IMG/VR virus record: IMGVR_UViG_3300030677_000022
Location: 1-23,379 of that record
Length of the DNA stretch: 23,379 nt
Strand: one strand, 5' to 3'
Source: a virus
Shown: positions 12,212 to 19,427 of the stretch, in pieces
Position numbering within the stretch: position 1 is the first letter of the stretch
How the letters are laid out: every line of letters begins with the position of its first letter
Program-made: the position numbers and the translations under genes
Notes under the pieces: model-generated
What the model was told of the DNA's origin: nothing
The model's input: only the letters and a program-made list of their open reading frames with translations
Database searches by the model: none

Positions 12212-14220
12212 AACCATCTCTTTGCCTAAACATGATCGTCCGGAATGAGGGCGCGCGGATCGAACGCGCTCTCGTCTCCGCTCTCCCCTATGTCAAGGCC
12301 GTCGCCATTCTCGACACCGGGTCCACCGACGATACTGTCGCAGTAATCACCCGGGTCTGTGCCGAGTTCGATGTGCCGGTGATGATCGGTCACGGGACAT
12401 TCAAAGACTTCTCCACGGCGCGCAACGACGCTTATGCACTCGCCCAGATGCACCGGAAGCACCAATCACTGCCTTGGTGCCAGTTCGCGCTCATGATGGA
12501 CGCGGACATGCAGCTGGAAGTCACGGACCCCAAGGCCTTCGATTTGCTGCTCAACGCCAGCGTCACCGCGCTCAATCTGTGGCAGACCGGCGGCTCCGTC
12601 ACCTACGCGAACACCCGCATCATCAATCTCGACTGGCCAAAGAACCCCTACCGCGGGGTCACGCACGAATATATCGACGTGCCGACCAACGGTGTCGTCG
12701 AAGGCGCCCGGTTCATTGACCATGCCGATGGCGCCAATCGCACCGACAAACTCCCGCGCGACATTGCGTTGCTCGAGCAGGGCCTGATTGACGAGCCGAA
12801 CAACAGCCGCTACATGTTTTATCTCGGGAACACGTACAAGGATAGCAACCGTCCGGATGACGCGATCCGGATGTATCGGCAGCACATCGCGCTGGGTGCC
12901 TGGGACGAAGAGGCCTACTTCGCGCAGTTCATGATTGCCGAGTGCGAGCGCGACATGGGGGACACCGATGCCTACGTCGCCTCAATGCTCGAGGCCTACA
13001 ACATGCGCCCACGCCGCGCCGAGCCACTCCACTCGCTCGCTATGCACTTCCGAGAAAAAGATAAGCCACATGTCGCCCTCACCTTCGCAAAACGCGCTCT
13101 CGCAATCCCACGGCCAAATGATTTCCTTTTCGTCAACGATTTTGTTTATTCTCATGGTGCTCGCTACGAGTATTCGATCGCGGGATTTTACGACGAGACA
13201 GAGCGCCCAGGCACGTTTCCGATTACGGACGCTCTCGCGCTTGATCCAGCGTGCCCAGAAAACCTCCGATGGAGCTGCAAATCGAACCTCTTCTGGCATC
13301 TCGAGCCACTGAGCCGATACTGCACGTCGTTCGCGCCGAAGCGCCTCGAGCTGCCGCTGCCAGACGGCTACACCGCGATGAACCCATCGGTGGAGGAGTG
13401 CAACGGCAAAATCCTCTGCAACATTCGCGCGGTCAACTACGTCATGGACGACATGGGCCGCTACATCATCAAAAACAGTGGCAAGACCTGTCACGAAGAC
13501 ACCATCGACACACGGAACTTCCTCGTGAAGTTAGGCGAAGACCTGCGCATCAAGCACCGTGCCGAAATCCTGTGGGACCGTCCCGAAGCCAAGTACGACA
13601 TGGTGCTCGGGCTCGAGGACATGCGGCTCTACCGACACAAGGGCGACCTGTGTTATATCGCCTGCGCGCGCGAGCAGTGTGTGACCGGGATGCCCCAGCA
13701 AATCCGCGGGCGCCTCGTCCGCGACAGCGCCAACGACACGTTCGTGCACACGCGAGACATGGAAATCCTGACCGACGAGCACTCGATCGAGAAGAACTGG
13801 ATGCCGATCGGCACCGGACACGACTTCGTGTATCGACTTGATCGCATCCGTCATCAGGATGGCACCGAGACGAAAAAAACGAGCAGCCGATATGTCGGAG
13901 AGATCAGCGGTGGATCGCAGGCTATTCCTTTCAAGGGAGGCTACATGGCCGTGGTCCATGAGGCTTCCGTCAACCCGAACAGCGGCAAGCGGACTTACTG
14001 GCATCGCTTTGCGTGGTTCACCAAGGAAATGGAGTTCAAGCGCCTCAGCATCCCCTTCGTCTTCTTCGATCGACAGATCGAGTTCTGCACCGGGCTCTGC
14101 TACCACCCCAATCACAAAGATTTGATCCTGTCCTTTGGTGTCCGCGACGCGGAAGCCTGGGTCGCAACTGTGGCCGTCGAAGAGGTGGCCCGAATGACGT
14201 ACAAATTCCATGAGAACTAA
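12208..14220 (+). CDS. GT-A glycosyltransferase fused to TPR-like and GH130-like propeller domains
   Basis: The 670-aa product has three parts. Residues 1-190 are a family-2 glycosyltransferase: CLNMIVRNEG (6-15), LDTGSTDDT (35-43), DFSTARNDA and the metal-binding MMDAD (96-100). Residues about 195-330 look like TPR helices (NNSRYMFYLGNTYKDSNRPD, PLHSLAMHFREKDKPHVALT). Residues about 390-665 resemble the five-bladed propeller of GH130 glycoside phosphorylases: MNPSV, GLEDMRL (468-474), EKNWMPIG (528-535), GGSQAIPFKGGYMAVVH and CTGLCYHP...LSFGVRD. The GT2 part would transfer a sugar from a nucleotide-sugar. The propeller could bind, trim or phosphorolyse glycan. GTG 12208 has GGAGG at 7 nt and overlaps the nuclease stop; upstream in-frame ATG 12127 lies in the nuclease gene. 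It carries the operator-like site 12333-12345. Confidence 0.82.
   Translation: MKPSLCLNMIVRNEGARIERALVSALPYVKAVAILDTGSTDDTVAVITRVCAEFDVPVMIGHGTFKDFSTARNDAYALAQMHRKHQSLPWCQFALMMDADMQLEVTDPKAFDLLLNASVTALNLWQTGGSVTYANTRIINLDWPKNPYRGVTHEYIDVPTNGVVEGARFIDHADGANRTDKLPRDIALLEQGLIDEPNNSRYMFYLGNTYKDSNRPDDAIRMYRQHIALGAWDEEAYFAQFMIAECERDMGDTDAYVASMLEAYNMRPRRAEPLHSLAMHFREKDKPHVALTFAKRALAIPRPNDFLFVNDFVYSHGARYEYSIAGFYDETERPGTFPITDALALDPACPENLRWSCKSNLFWHLEPLSRYCTSFAPKRLELPLPDGYTAMNPSVEECNGKILCNIRAVNYVMDDMGRYIIKNSGKTCHEDTIDTRNFLVKLGEDLRIKHRAEILWDRPEAKYDMVLGLEDMRLYRHKGDLCYIACAREQCVTGMPQQIRGRLVRDSANDTFVHTRDMEILTDEHSIEKNWMPIGTGHDFVYRLDRIRHQDGTETKKTSSRYVGEISGGSQAIPFKGGYMAVVHEASVNPNSGKRTYWHRFAWFTKEMEFKRLSIPFVFFDRQIEFCTGLCYHPNHKDLILSFGVRDAEAWVATVAVEEVARMTYKFHEN
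12333..12345. promoter_or_regulatory. TACTGTNNCAGTA site inside the glycosyltransferase gene
   Basis: TACTGTCGCAGTA shares all eleven defined bases with the palindrome on the regulator's promoter. It is read as codons ACT GTC GCA GTA, using A- and T-ending codons that are uncommon here. Possible operator within coding sequence. Confidence 0.4.
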
Positions 14221-14866
14221 GATCGTCACGGCCTATGTACCGATCCCGAACCACCCGCGCACCGCCGCCGAATATGGCGAGCTGGGAGAAAAACTCAGCG
14301 GCGTCCCGGTGCGGAAGAAGGCTTTCTACCAGCACCCCGCGGACCTGTGGATGATGAAATACATCAACGGGCTTCCGTTCGTGCCGGCGTCGTCGAAGCA
14401 CGACAACCCGAGCAAAAACACGCTCGCCTACCACGCTGTCAACCACCAGAAGACGTCATGGCTGGTCCAGGCCTCGAACGAGGACCCGGAGGCCGACGTG
14501 CTCGTGTGGGTCGACTACGGCATCTTCCGACTGCCGGGGGTCAACAATCAGGCCATCTATGAGTTCATGGAGAAGGTCGATGACAAAGCCATCTACGCGC
14601 CCGGCTGCTGGGACCGACCTCAGGTGGTTGAGAGCGCTTATCCTTGTTGGCGGTTCTGCGGATCGATGCTCGCCGTCCCGAAAAAACAGGTCGATGCCTT
14701 CGACTACGCTTGCCGCGTTGCTGCGCGCAAACACATTTCTTCGACGAAGAACGTCGAGTGGGAAGTCAACACCTGGGCGCGCGTCGAAGCACAGGGCAAG
14801 CTGAAATTCAAGTGGTATAAGGCTGATCACGACGTCAGCATGTTCAACAATCTGGAGTTAGTGTAA
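14210..14866 (+). CDS. Possible glycosyltransferase-like protein, 218 aa
   Basis: The start at 14210 overlaps the end of the glycosyltransferase by 11 bp with no separate ribosome binding site, so translation is probably coupled. The N-terminus (KIVTAYVPIPNHPRTAAEYG) and the VLVWVDYGIFRLPG core are reminiscent of the HtrL/YibB group, which is thought to contain glycosyltransferase-like proteins with an acidic motif after a strand. Other clear parts are LWMMKYINGLPFVP, AIYAPGCWDRPQVVESAYPC and WRFCGSMLAVPKKQ. I am not certain of the family. Its tight position between a glycosyltransferase and a sugar-type methyltransferase supports a role in building or attaching a glycan. Stop overlaps an 11-codon mini-frame (14866-14901). 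Confidence 0.55.
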   Translation: MRTKIVTAYVPIPNHPRTAAEYGELGEKLSGVPVRKKAFYQHPADLWMMKYINGLPFVPASSKHDNPSKNTLAYHAVNHQKTSWLVQASNEDPEADVLVWVDYGIFRLPGVNNQAIYEFMEKVDDKAIYAPGCWDRPQVVESAYPCWRFCGSMLAVPKKQVDAFDYACRVAARKHISSTKNVEWEVNTWARVEAQGKLKFKWYKADHDVSMFNNLELV

Positions 14867-14890
14867 TGATCCTGTATCTGGAGAACCATC

Positions 14891-15472
14891 ATGAGTGTTG
14901 AGTATTTAGAGAGCCTGTTTACACGCTTTGGCACTGATAAAGGGACGTGGGGCTACACGGCCTATTATGCCACGGCGATGGAAGCACGTCGCTTTGACGT
15001 CAAGGCAGTCCTCGAGGTAGGCATCTGCGGCTATCGCGACATTCCGAACAACGTAGTCGGCGCCAGCCTCTTCGTGTGGCGGGAGTATTTCCCCAACGCT
15101 GAGATTTACGGCATCGACAACGACAGCCGGTTCATCTTCAATGACCAGCCGCGCATCCACACCGCGCTGGCCGACGCCTACGACGTGGCGTCTTTGTCAA
15201 TGGCCTTGATCGACTTCAATGTCGGCCGGCCGTTCGACATGATCGTCGACGATGCCGTCCACGACCCCGAGCCGCAGCTCCATCTGGCGAACATGCTGAC
15301 CCCGGCGCTGGCCAAGGGTGGCCGCTATTTCATTGAGGAAGCCTGCCCCTACAAGCTGAACGAGCCCTACGAGAAATGGCTCAGCCACCGGATCAACCTC
15401 GCTGGCGAGATCACGGGTATTCACGCTTGCGTGACCCCGAAGCCCGAGGAGCTGATGATCCTTATTAAGTAG
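14891..15472 (+). CDS. SAM-dependent methyltransferase, sugar O-methyltransferase-like
   Basis: The 193-aa product has the class I methyltransferase fold: motif I VLEVGICGY (40-48), acidic end of strand 2 in AEIYGIDND (70-78), and VDDAVHD (119-125) in the region of motif IV. The N-terminal RFGTDKGTWGYTAYY and ASLFVWREYFPNA match the MycE/macrocin-type family that methylates sugar hydroxyls. The product would move a methyl group from S-adenosylmethionine to a sugar oxygen. It lacks the long C-terminus of some relatives. GGAG (14880-14883) precedes ATG 14891. With the two preceding genes it completes an apparent cassette for making an O-methylated glycan. The acceptor is unknown. Confidence 0.78.
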   Translation: MSVEYLESLFTRFGTDKGTWGYTAYYATAMEARRFDVKAVLEVGICGYRDIPNNVVGASLFVWREYFPNAEIYGIDNDSRFIFNDQPRIHTALADAYDVASLSMALIDFNVGRPFDMIVDDAVHDPEPQLHLANMLTPALAKGGRYFIEEACPYKLNEPYEKWLSHRINLAGEITGIHACVTPKPEELMILIK

Positions 15473-15496
15473 TTTTTAAGCAGAAAGCCTCAGGGT

Positions 15497-15527
15497 CCCT
15501 CCATCAGCTAATCCTAGCGATGGAGGG
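15497..15527 (+). promoter_or_regulatory. Hairpin enclosing the ribosome binding site of the 81-aa gene
   Basis: CCCTCCATC (15497-15505) pairs perfectly with GATGGAGGG (15519-15527). Inside, GCTA (15507-15510) pairs with TAGC (15515-15518), leaving one bulged A and an ATCC loop. The 3' arm contains the whole GGAGGG ribosome binding site, 4-5 nt before ATG 15532. When folded, this RNA would block translation initiation. Confidence 0.6.
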
Positions 15528-15531
15528 CCAC

Positions 15532-15777
15532 ATGGCCGCGTTTTTGAAGAAGAATGAGAAAGCCGCCGACTTCGCCAAGGGTGGCACCACCCCGATGTTC
15601 GGCAAGGGCGATCGCACCACGACCGCTCCGAGCGATGCCGCTGGCACCGCGACCCCCGGCGAGACGTACAAGGACCCCGAAAATAGCGGGGACAAGTTCG
15701 CCAAGGGCGGCTCGACCAAGATGTTCGGCTACGAAGGCGCCGTTCCCGCGTCCGCTGGTCAAACCGGCGCGCGCTAA
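15532..15777 (+). CDS. Small virion-associated protein with duplicated FAKGGxTxMFG motif, 81 aa
   Basis: ATG 15532 follows GGAGGG (15522-15527); an upstream in-frame ATG (15520) lies within that site. The protein is basic at the N-terminus (MAAFLKKNEK) and contains an 11-residue internal repeat, FAKGGTTPMFG at 14-24 and FAKGGSTKMFG at 56-66, separated by a disordered Thr/Ala/Pro linker. No enzyme motif is visible. Short repeated peptides in phages often bind a symmetric partner such as capsid or portal. It begins a run of four small genes with overlapping starts and stops before the scaffold. The binding site is hidden in a hairpin. Confidence 0.65.
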   Translation: MAAFLKKNEKAADFAKGGTTPMFGKGDRTTTAPSDAAGTATPGETYKDPENSGDKFAKGGSTKMFGYEGAVPASAGQTGAR

Positions 15778-16004
15778 TGGCCGCGATCAGCCCCATGGGC
15801 CCCGCGATCCGGAAGATGGCGCCGAAGATCGGCAACGTCTCCAAGGTCGGTGAAACGGGCGCAGCTCCGAAGCCCCGCGGTATTCCCAAAAAGAATACCC
15901 GGGACTACGGCAAAGGCGTGCCGCAAGTGGCCTCCCCCGCATCACCCCCTGCCGATCCCTTCGGCATGACGACTGGCTCTGCGAACGAGCTGGGAGGCAT
16001 CTGA
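15777..16004 (+). CDS. Small basic disordered protein, 75 aa
   Basis: ATG 15777 overlaps the previous stop (TAATG), so translation is coupled. The sequence is basic and rich in Gly, Pro and Ala (KMAPKIGNVSKVGETG, KPRGIPKKNTRDYGKG) with no hydrophobic core or recognised domain. This composition suggests a disordered protein that binds nucleic acid or a virion partner. Its stop overlaps the next ATG (TGATG). Confidence 0.6.
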   Translation: MAAISPMGPAIRKMAPKIGNVSKVGETGAAPKPRGIPKKNTRDYGKGVPQVASPASPPADPFGMTTGSANELGGI

Positions 16005-16228
16005 TGTTCAAGAAGCACATGACACCGCTCAAGGTCGGGGGCTCTAAGCCCAGCGCCCTCGACAACACGCCCGACAAGGGCTCCAGCCAGCGCGAGCTGC
16101 CGGGAGCAGCCACCGGTGGTGGACCCGCATCATTCCAGTCCTACGGCAAAGCAACCCCAATGGCTCAGCCGGCCCCAGCGAACACCGACCTTGGGTCGGG
16201 AAGCTGGTCGGGCGACGGGATCGCATGA
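16004..16228 (+). CDS. Small disordered protein, 74 aa
   Basis: ATG 16004 overlaps the previous stop. The product starts basic (MFKKHMTPLKVGGSKP) and continues as a Gly/Ser/Pro-rich chain without predicted structure. The opening MFKKHMTPLKVGG is vaguely similar in tone to the 81-aa protein two genes upstream, so these small proteins may share an origin; this is a weak impression. It ends with an ATGA overlap into the next gene. Confidence 0.6.
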   Translation: MFKKHMTPLKVGGSKPSALDNTPDKGSSQRELPGAATGGGPASFQSYGKATPMAQPAPANTDLGSGSWSGDGIA

Positions 16229-16485
16229 CGCCGACAGCCGTACTCGCCCAATGTGCCCTTCGCCTTCGCGCTGCCAGCCCGAAGGACTGGGACGCTTTTG
16301 TCGAAGTTTTCGACGCCTATTCAACCGAAATTACTGTGGCAGTAGTGAGCGCGCCACAGGATCAAGTCCTCGTCGCTCAAGGAAAAGCCCAGGCGTTTCT
16401 GCACCTGCTTGACACGTTCAGATACTGCCAGCTTCGCGCCCAACCGCCAGCTAAACCGCCCTCTGCGCCTGTAACAGGCCCATAG
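16225..16485 (+). CDS. Hypothetical helical protein before the scaffold, 86 aa
   Basis: ATG 16225 overlaps the preceding stop (ATGA). Residues 1-70 are predicted as helix-strand-helix (ALRLRAASPKDWDAFVEVFD, then EITVAVVSAPQD, then KAQAFLHLLDTFRYCQL), followed by a Pro-rich tail. Similar short genes are common just before scaffold genes in podovirus-like phages; I cannot name a function. The codons for ITVAV contain an exact copy of the 14-bp core of the regulator operator (16331-16344). CTTGACACGTTC at 16408-16419 repeats 12 bases of the promoter-like element at 2140. Confidence 0.65.
   Translation: MTPTAVLAQCALRLRAASPKDWDAFVEVFDAYSTEITVAVVSAPQDQVLVAQGKAQAFLHLLDTFRYCQLRAQPPAKPPSAPVTGP
16331..16344. 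promoter_or_regulatory. Exact copy of the operator core in a late gene
   Basis: TTACTGTGGCAGTA is identical over 14 bases to positions 2771-2784 on the regulator's promoter. It is read in frame as ATT ACT GTG GCA GTA. It lies about 160 bp before the scaffold gene. Possible operator within coding sequence. Confidence 0.45.
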
Positions 16486-16506
16486 CGCAAACACGGAGTT
16501 ACGCAT

Positions 16507-17640
16507 ATGCCATCTGAGAACCAGCAACTCGCCGACGGTTCAATCGATCCGAACGTCCGCATCCCCGAACACGTCAAAGCCGCTGCCGCCAATGTGGATA
16601 AACTCCATGAACAGTTTTATCCGAAGGACCCCAACCAGTCGGCTGCTCCCCTCAAGGAAGCTATCCCACAACCAGATCAAGCTGCGCCGGACCCTGCTCT
16701 TGCGGCGGCTGCGGCAGCTCAAGCCGAAGCCGATCGCGTAGCCGCTGAGAAAGCTGCCGCGCAGGCACAAACTCAGAACACCGCGGCCGTGGCGCAACCG
16801 GCCGACAACGACGTCTCTGCCGACGCATGGAAGCATCGCTTCCTGTCGATGCAGGGTCGCTTCAACGCCCAGGTCAAGGCCAACGGCGCCATGGAGGAGC
16901 AGATGCGCCAGCTCGCGCGCGAGCTGATGACCACGCAGTCGCTCCTTGCTGCCGCCCAGCAAGCCCCGCCTCTGGAGCAAAATAGTCGTCGTGATCACGG
17001 AAAGTTGATCACGGAAGAGGACCGAAACACCTACGGCGACGACTTCTTGGACGTCGCGCAGCGGGCTGCACGGGCCGCAATTGCCCCCGAATTGGAAGAT
17101 TTGAGGGCCCAAAACCAGTCCCTGCAAAAGACCGTAAACTCTTCTGTCAAAAGGGATTTGTTCGCTTCGGTTGCCCAGACGATCCCGAACTGGCGCCAGA
17201 TCAACGCGACCACCCAGTGGAAAGCGTGGCTGGCTTTACGGAATATTTACACAGGCGAGGTACGACAACAGATATTGAACAAGGCACTCAGCGGCGCAGA
17301 TGCCCCGAAGATCGTCGCTTTGTTCAAAGACTTCCTCGCGGAAGCAAACGCCACGGGCTCGTACAATCCAGCGCCGCAAGAGCGACAGCAGCAAGACCCT
17401 AATCTTGTTCCTCCTCGCCAAGCAGCAGTCTCTCTGGACACGTTAGCAGCTCCTGGCAGGGCAAGGCCGGCACCCGGTGATACAGGGATGCCCGCGAACA
17501 AGCCAACTTACACCCGCGCACAAATCAGCAAATTCTACGATGATAGTCGCAAGGGGCTCTATGCCGGTCGTGAAGACCTGTATCGCGCCACCGAAGCCGA
17601 CCTCACCGCGGCACAAGCTGAAGGGCGCATCCGAGGTTAA
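16507..17640 (+). CDS. Capsid scaffolding protein
   Basis: The 377-aa product has the hallmarks of a scaffold: an acidic, Ala/Gln-rich N-terminal half (ALAAAAAAQAEADRVAAEKA), a predicted coiled coil (residues about 110-160, MQGRFNAQVKANGAMEEQMR), no cysteine and no enzyme motif. The conserved end YTRAQISKFYDDSRKGLYAG, followed by AAQAEGRIRG, matches the C-terminal helix-turn-helix of podovirus scaffolds that binds the coat protein. Scaffolds guide coat assembly and leave before or during packaging. ATG 16507 has GGAG at about 9 nt. It lies directly before the major capsid gene, as expected. Confidence 0.8.
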   Translation: MPSENQQLADGSIDPNVRIPEHVKAAAANVDKLHEQFYPKDPNQSAAPLKEAIPQPDQAAPDPALAAAAAAQAEADRVAAEKAAAQAQTQNTAAVAQPADNDVSADAWKHRFLSMQGRFNAQVKANGAMEEQMRQLARELMTTQSLLAAAQQAPPLEQNSRRDHGKLITEEDRNTYGDDFLDVAQRAARAAIAPELEDLRAQNQSLQKTVNSSVKRDLFASVAQTIPNWRQINATTQWKAWLALRNIYTGEVRQQILNKALSGADAPKIVALFKDFLAEANATGSYNPAPQERQQQDPNLVPPRQAAVSLDTLAAPGRARPAPGDTGMPANKPTYTRAQISKFYDDSRKGLYAGREDLYRATEADLTAAQAEGRIRG

Positions 17641-17665
17641 TCCCGGGGCTTGTCGCATCAACGAT

Positions 17666-17694
17666 CGAAAGCCCCCAACGTTCGAGGGCTTTCG
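17666..17694 (+). promoter_or_regulatory. Hairpin between scaffold and capsid genes, hiding the capsid ribosome binding site
   Basis: CGAAAGCCC (17666-17674) pairs perfectly with GGGCTTTCG (17686-17694), 2 nt before the capsid ATG at 17697. The only Shine-Dalgarno-like sequence, GAGGG (17684-17688), overlaps the 3' arm. The A- and T-tracts lie within the stem, so it could also act as a weak terminator between the two genes. The arms resemble those of the terminator at 1979. Confidence 0.55.
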
Positions 17695-17696
17695 CT

Positions 17697-18707
17697 ATGT
17701 CCATTCCTTCAGCAGGTTTTCCCGGCGCAACTGCCGGCTCCTCGCCCGCGATCTACCCAGTAGGTAGCTCGGGCAACAACCTCCAAGCCACCGGTTTCAT
17801 TCCCGAAATCTGGTCTGGCAAGCTGGTTGAGAAATTCTATGCCTCGACCGTCCTGGCCGCGATCTCGAACACCGACTACGAAGGTGAGATCAAGAACAAG
17901 GGCGATCGCGTCAAAATTCGTACGAAGCCGACCATCTCCATCCACAACTACGACAGCGACGGTTTGCTCGGTCTTGACCGACCGACCGGCGGCACCGTCG
18001 AGCTGTACATCGGGAACGGCAAGTACTTCTCCCTGATCCTCGACGACGTCATGGAAATTCAGTCGGACCTGAATATCCTGTCGATGTGGTCGGACGACGC
18101 TGCGCAGCAGCTCAAGATCACCGTTGACAGCGACGTCCTCTCGGGCATCGTCGGCAACATGGTCGCTGCCAACCAGGGTCTGACCGCTGGTGCGATCACC
18201 GGCAACATCAACCTCGGCGTTCAAGGCACCCCGCTCTCGGTCGTGTCGAAGAACCCCGGCGTGGGTGACATCGAAATCTTGGACGTGCTGATGCGCATGG
18301 GCCAAGTGCTCGACGAGCAGAACATCCCCGAAGTCGGGCGATGGGTTGTCATGCCGTCCTGGGCGGGCCGCATGATCAAGCAGTCGGAACTTCGTCAGGC
18401 CTATCTGTCTGGCGACAGCGTCTCGATGCTGCGCAACGGCCGCCTCGGCATGGTCGATCGTTTCACGATCTACGTGTCGAACTTGCTGCCGAACAACAGC
18501 ACCGACAGCGCGCAGTTCAACTCTGGTGAATGGCCGTTCTTCGCTGGCCATGCTCACGGCCTGACCTTTGCCTCGCAGATCAGCAAGGTAGAGACCCTCC
18601 GCTCCGAGCTGACCTTCGGTCAGATTTTGCGCGGCCTGCAGGTATACGGATATCAAATCGTCGATGGCAAGGCACTCGTTCAGGCCCAGGTGACGCCGAA
18701 CTCGTAA
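17697..18707 (+). CDS. Major capsid protein
   Basis: The 336-aa product sits between scaffold and neck genes and has the composition of HK97-fold coat proteins: a flexible Gly/Ser/Ala N-terminus, then IPEIWSGKLVEKFYASTVLA, the E-loop-like GDRVKIRTKPTISIHNYDSD, the long helix QLKITVDSDVLSGIVGNMVA, the RWVVMPSWAGRMIKQSELRQ segment, and a beta-rich C-terminus (LRGLQVYGYQIVDGKALVQ). It is the shell subunit of the head. ATG 17697 directly follows a hairpin that contains its GAGGG site, so expression may be controlled by RNA structure. A strong terminator follows, which would help make capsid transcripts more abundant than downstream neck transcripts. Confidence 0.88.
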   Translation: MSIPSAGFPGATAGSSPAIYPVGSSGNNLQATGFIPEIWSGKLVEKFYASTVLAAISNTDYEGEIKNKGDRVKIRTKPTISIHNYDSDGLLGLDRPTGGTVELYIGNGKYFSLILDDVMEIQSDLNILSMWSDDAAQQLKITVDSDVLSGIVGNMVAANQGLTAGAITGNINLGVQGTPLSVVSKNPGVGDIEILDVLMRMGQVLDEQNIPEVGRWVVMPSWAGRMIKQSELRQAYLSGDSVSMLRNGRLGMVDRFTIYVSNLLPNNSTDSAQFNSGEWPFFAGHAHGLTFASQISKVETLRSELTFGQILRGLQVYGYQIVDGKALVQAQVTPNS

Positions 18708-18740
18708 GGGTTCCTCAAGCGTCTTCTGACAATATTCAAA

Positions 18741-18771
18741 GGTCCCGGGGACAGTCCCCGGGGCCTTTTTT
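18741..18771 (+). terminator. Strong intrinsic terminator after the capsid gene
   Basis: GGTCCCGGGGA (18741-18751) pairs with TCCCCGGGGCC (18755-18765) with one G-U pair and a CAG loop. TTTTTT (18766-18771) follows immediately. This is a textbook Rho-independent terminator. Partial read-through would feed the downstream neck genes at lower level. Confidence 0.88.
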
Positions 18772-18783
18772 ATGGGGTCTGAA

Positions 18784-18972
18784 ATGAAACTCGCTCTAGA
18801 AGTTTGGTCCTCCAGCGATAATCGCCACGAACGTCACTTCTTCATCAAGGACGGGCAGGGCGCCTCCTATCAGGACGGTCGCTACGTCATGGGCTACAAT
18901 CCCGAGATCGTGAGCGACGAGAAAATGCAAGCTATCCTCACCATCCTCGGCTTCGACGTCGTCGCTTCCTAA
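18784..18972 (+). CDS. Hypothetical protein, 62 aa
   Basis: I do not recognise this protein. I start at ATG 18784 (MKLALEVWSSSDNRHERHFF) rather than 18772 because 18772 falls at the end of the terminator's T-tract. GGGG (18774-18777) would serve as the ribosome binding site. The protein is a compact alpha/beta chain ending LTILGFDVVAS. It lies between the capsid gene and the neck genes, where head-completion or decoration proteins are often encoded. Confidence 0.6.
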   Translation: MKLALEVWSSSDNRHERHFFIKDGQGASYQDGRYVMGYNPEIVSDEKMQAILTILGFDVVAS

Positions 18973-19017
18973 CGTTTTCTTAAGCGTGCTGTTCTAGCTC
19001 TGATCCTGAAGAAAACG
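18973..19017 (+). other. 9-bp inverted repeat before the neck gene
   Basis: CGTTTTCTT (18973-18981) is the exact inverse of AAGAAAACG (19009-19017), with a 27-nt loop. Its 3' arm touches the GGGG at 19017-19020, the likely ribosome binding site of the gene at 19029. Confidence 0.45.
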
Positions 19018-19028
19018 GGGTTTGCGCC

Positions 19029-19424
19029 ATGAACAGCACGCTGCAGACGATTACGGACTACATTAACGACAGCCGCGTTCTGCTTCAGGACACGCTGATC
19101 CCGTATCGCTATCAGGATGCCGATCTTGTCACGGCCATGAACGTCACCCTCCTCGAGGGCCGCCGGCTGCGCCCCGACCTTTTCGTCTATCACCGACTTG
19201 TGACCGGACAATCCGACGTCCAGTCCCTGATCGGCAATGACGGGACGCAGATCAACATCGAGCCCCAGTTCAGGCTCGGGTTCCTCTACGGCATGATCGC
19301 ACACGCCCTGATGCGCGATCAGGAAGACATTCAGGACGAGCGCGCTGGCGCATACCAGAAGATGTTTGCTGATACGTTGCTCGGCGTCCGCCCGACCCCG
19401 ATCTCGCTCGCACAGGGGGGCTAA
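19029..19424 (+). CDS. Probable head-tail adaptor protein, 131 aa
   Basis: The product is helical (LQTITDYINDSRVLLQDTLI, DADLVTAMNVTLLEGRRLRP, RLGFLYGMIAHALMRDQEDI). The segment RYQDADLVTAMNVTLLEGRR is characteristic of podovirus adaptor or connector proteins that bind the bottom of the portal ring. Length (131 aa) fits this class. ATG 19029 has GGGG at 8 nt. The next gene, also a neck candidate, starts 3 bp after its stop. Assignment is by pattern and order (capsid, then adaptor, then tail tube-like protein). Confidence 0.6.
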   Translation: MNSTLQTITDYINDSRVLLQDTLIPYRYQDADLVTAMNVTLLEGRRLRPDLFVYHRLVTGQSDVQSLIGNDGTQINIEPQFRLGFLYGMIAHALMRDQEDIQDERAGAYQKMFADTLLGVRPTPISLAQGG

Positions 19425-19427
19425 CCG

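Noticed and set aside
16408-16437. TTGACA inside the 86-aa gene as an internal promoter for the scaffold
   Set aside because: The -35 box is perfect, but GATACT lies only 6 nt away and nothing -10-like lies at 16-18 nt.
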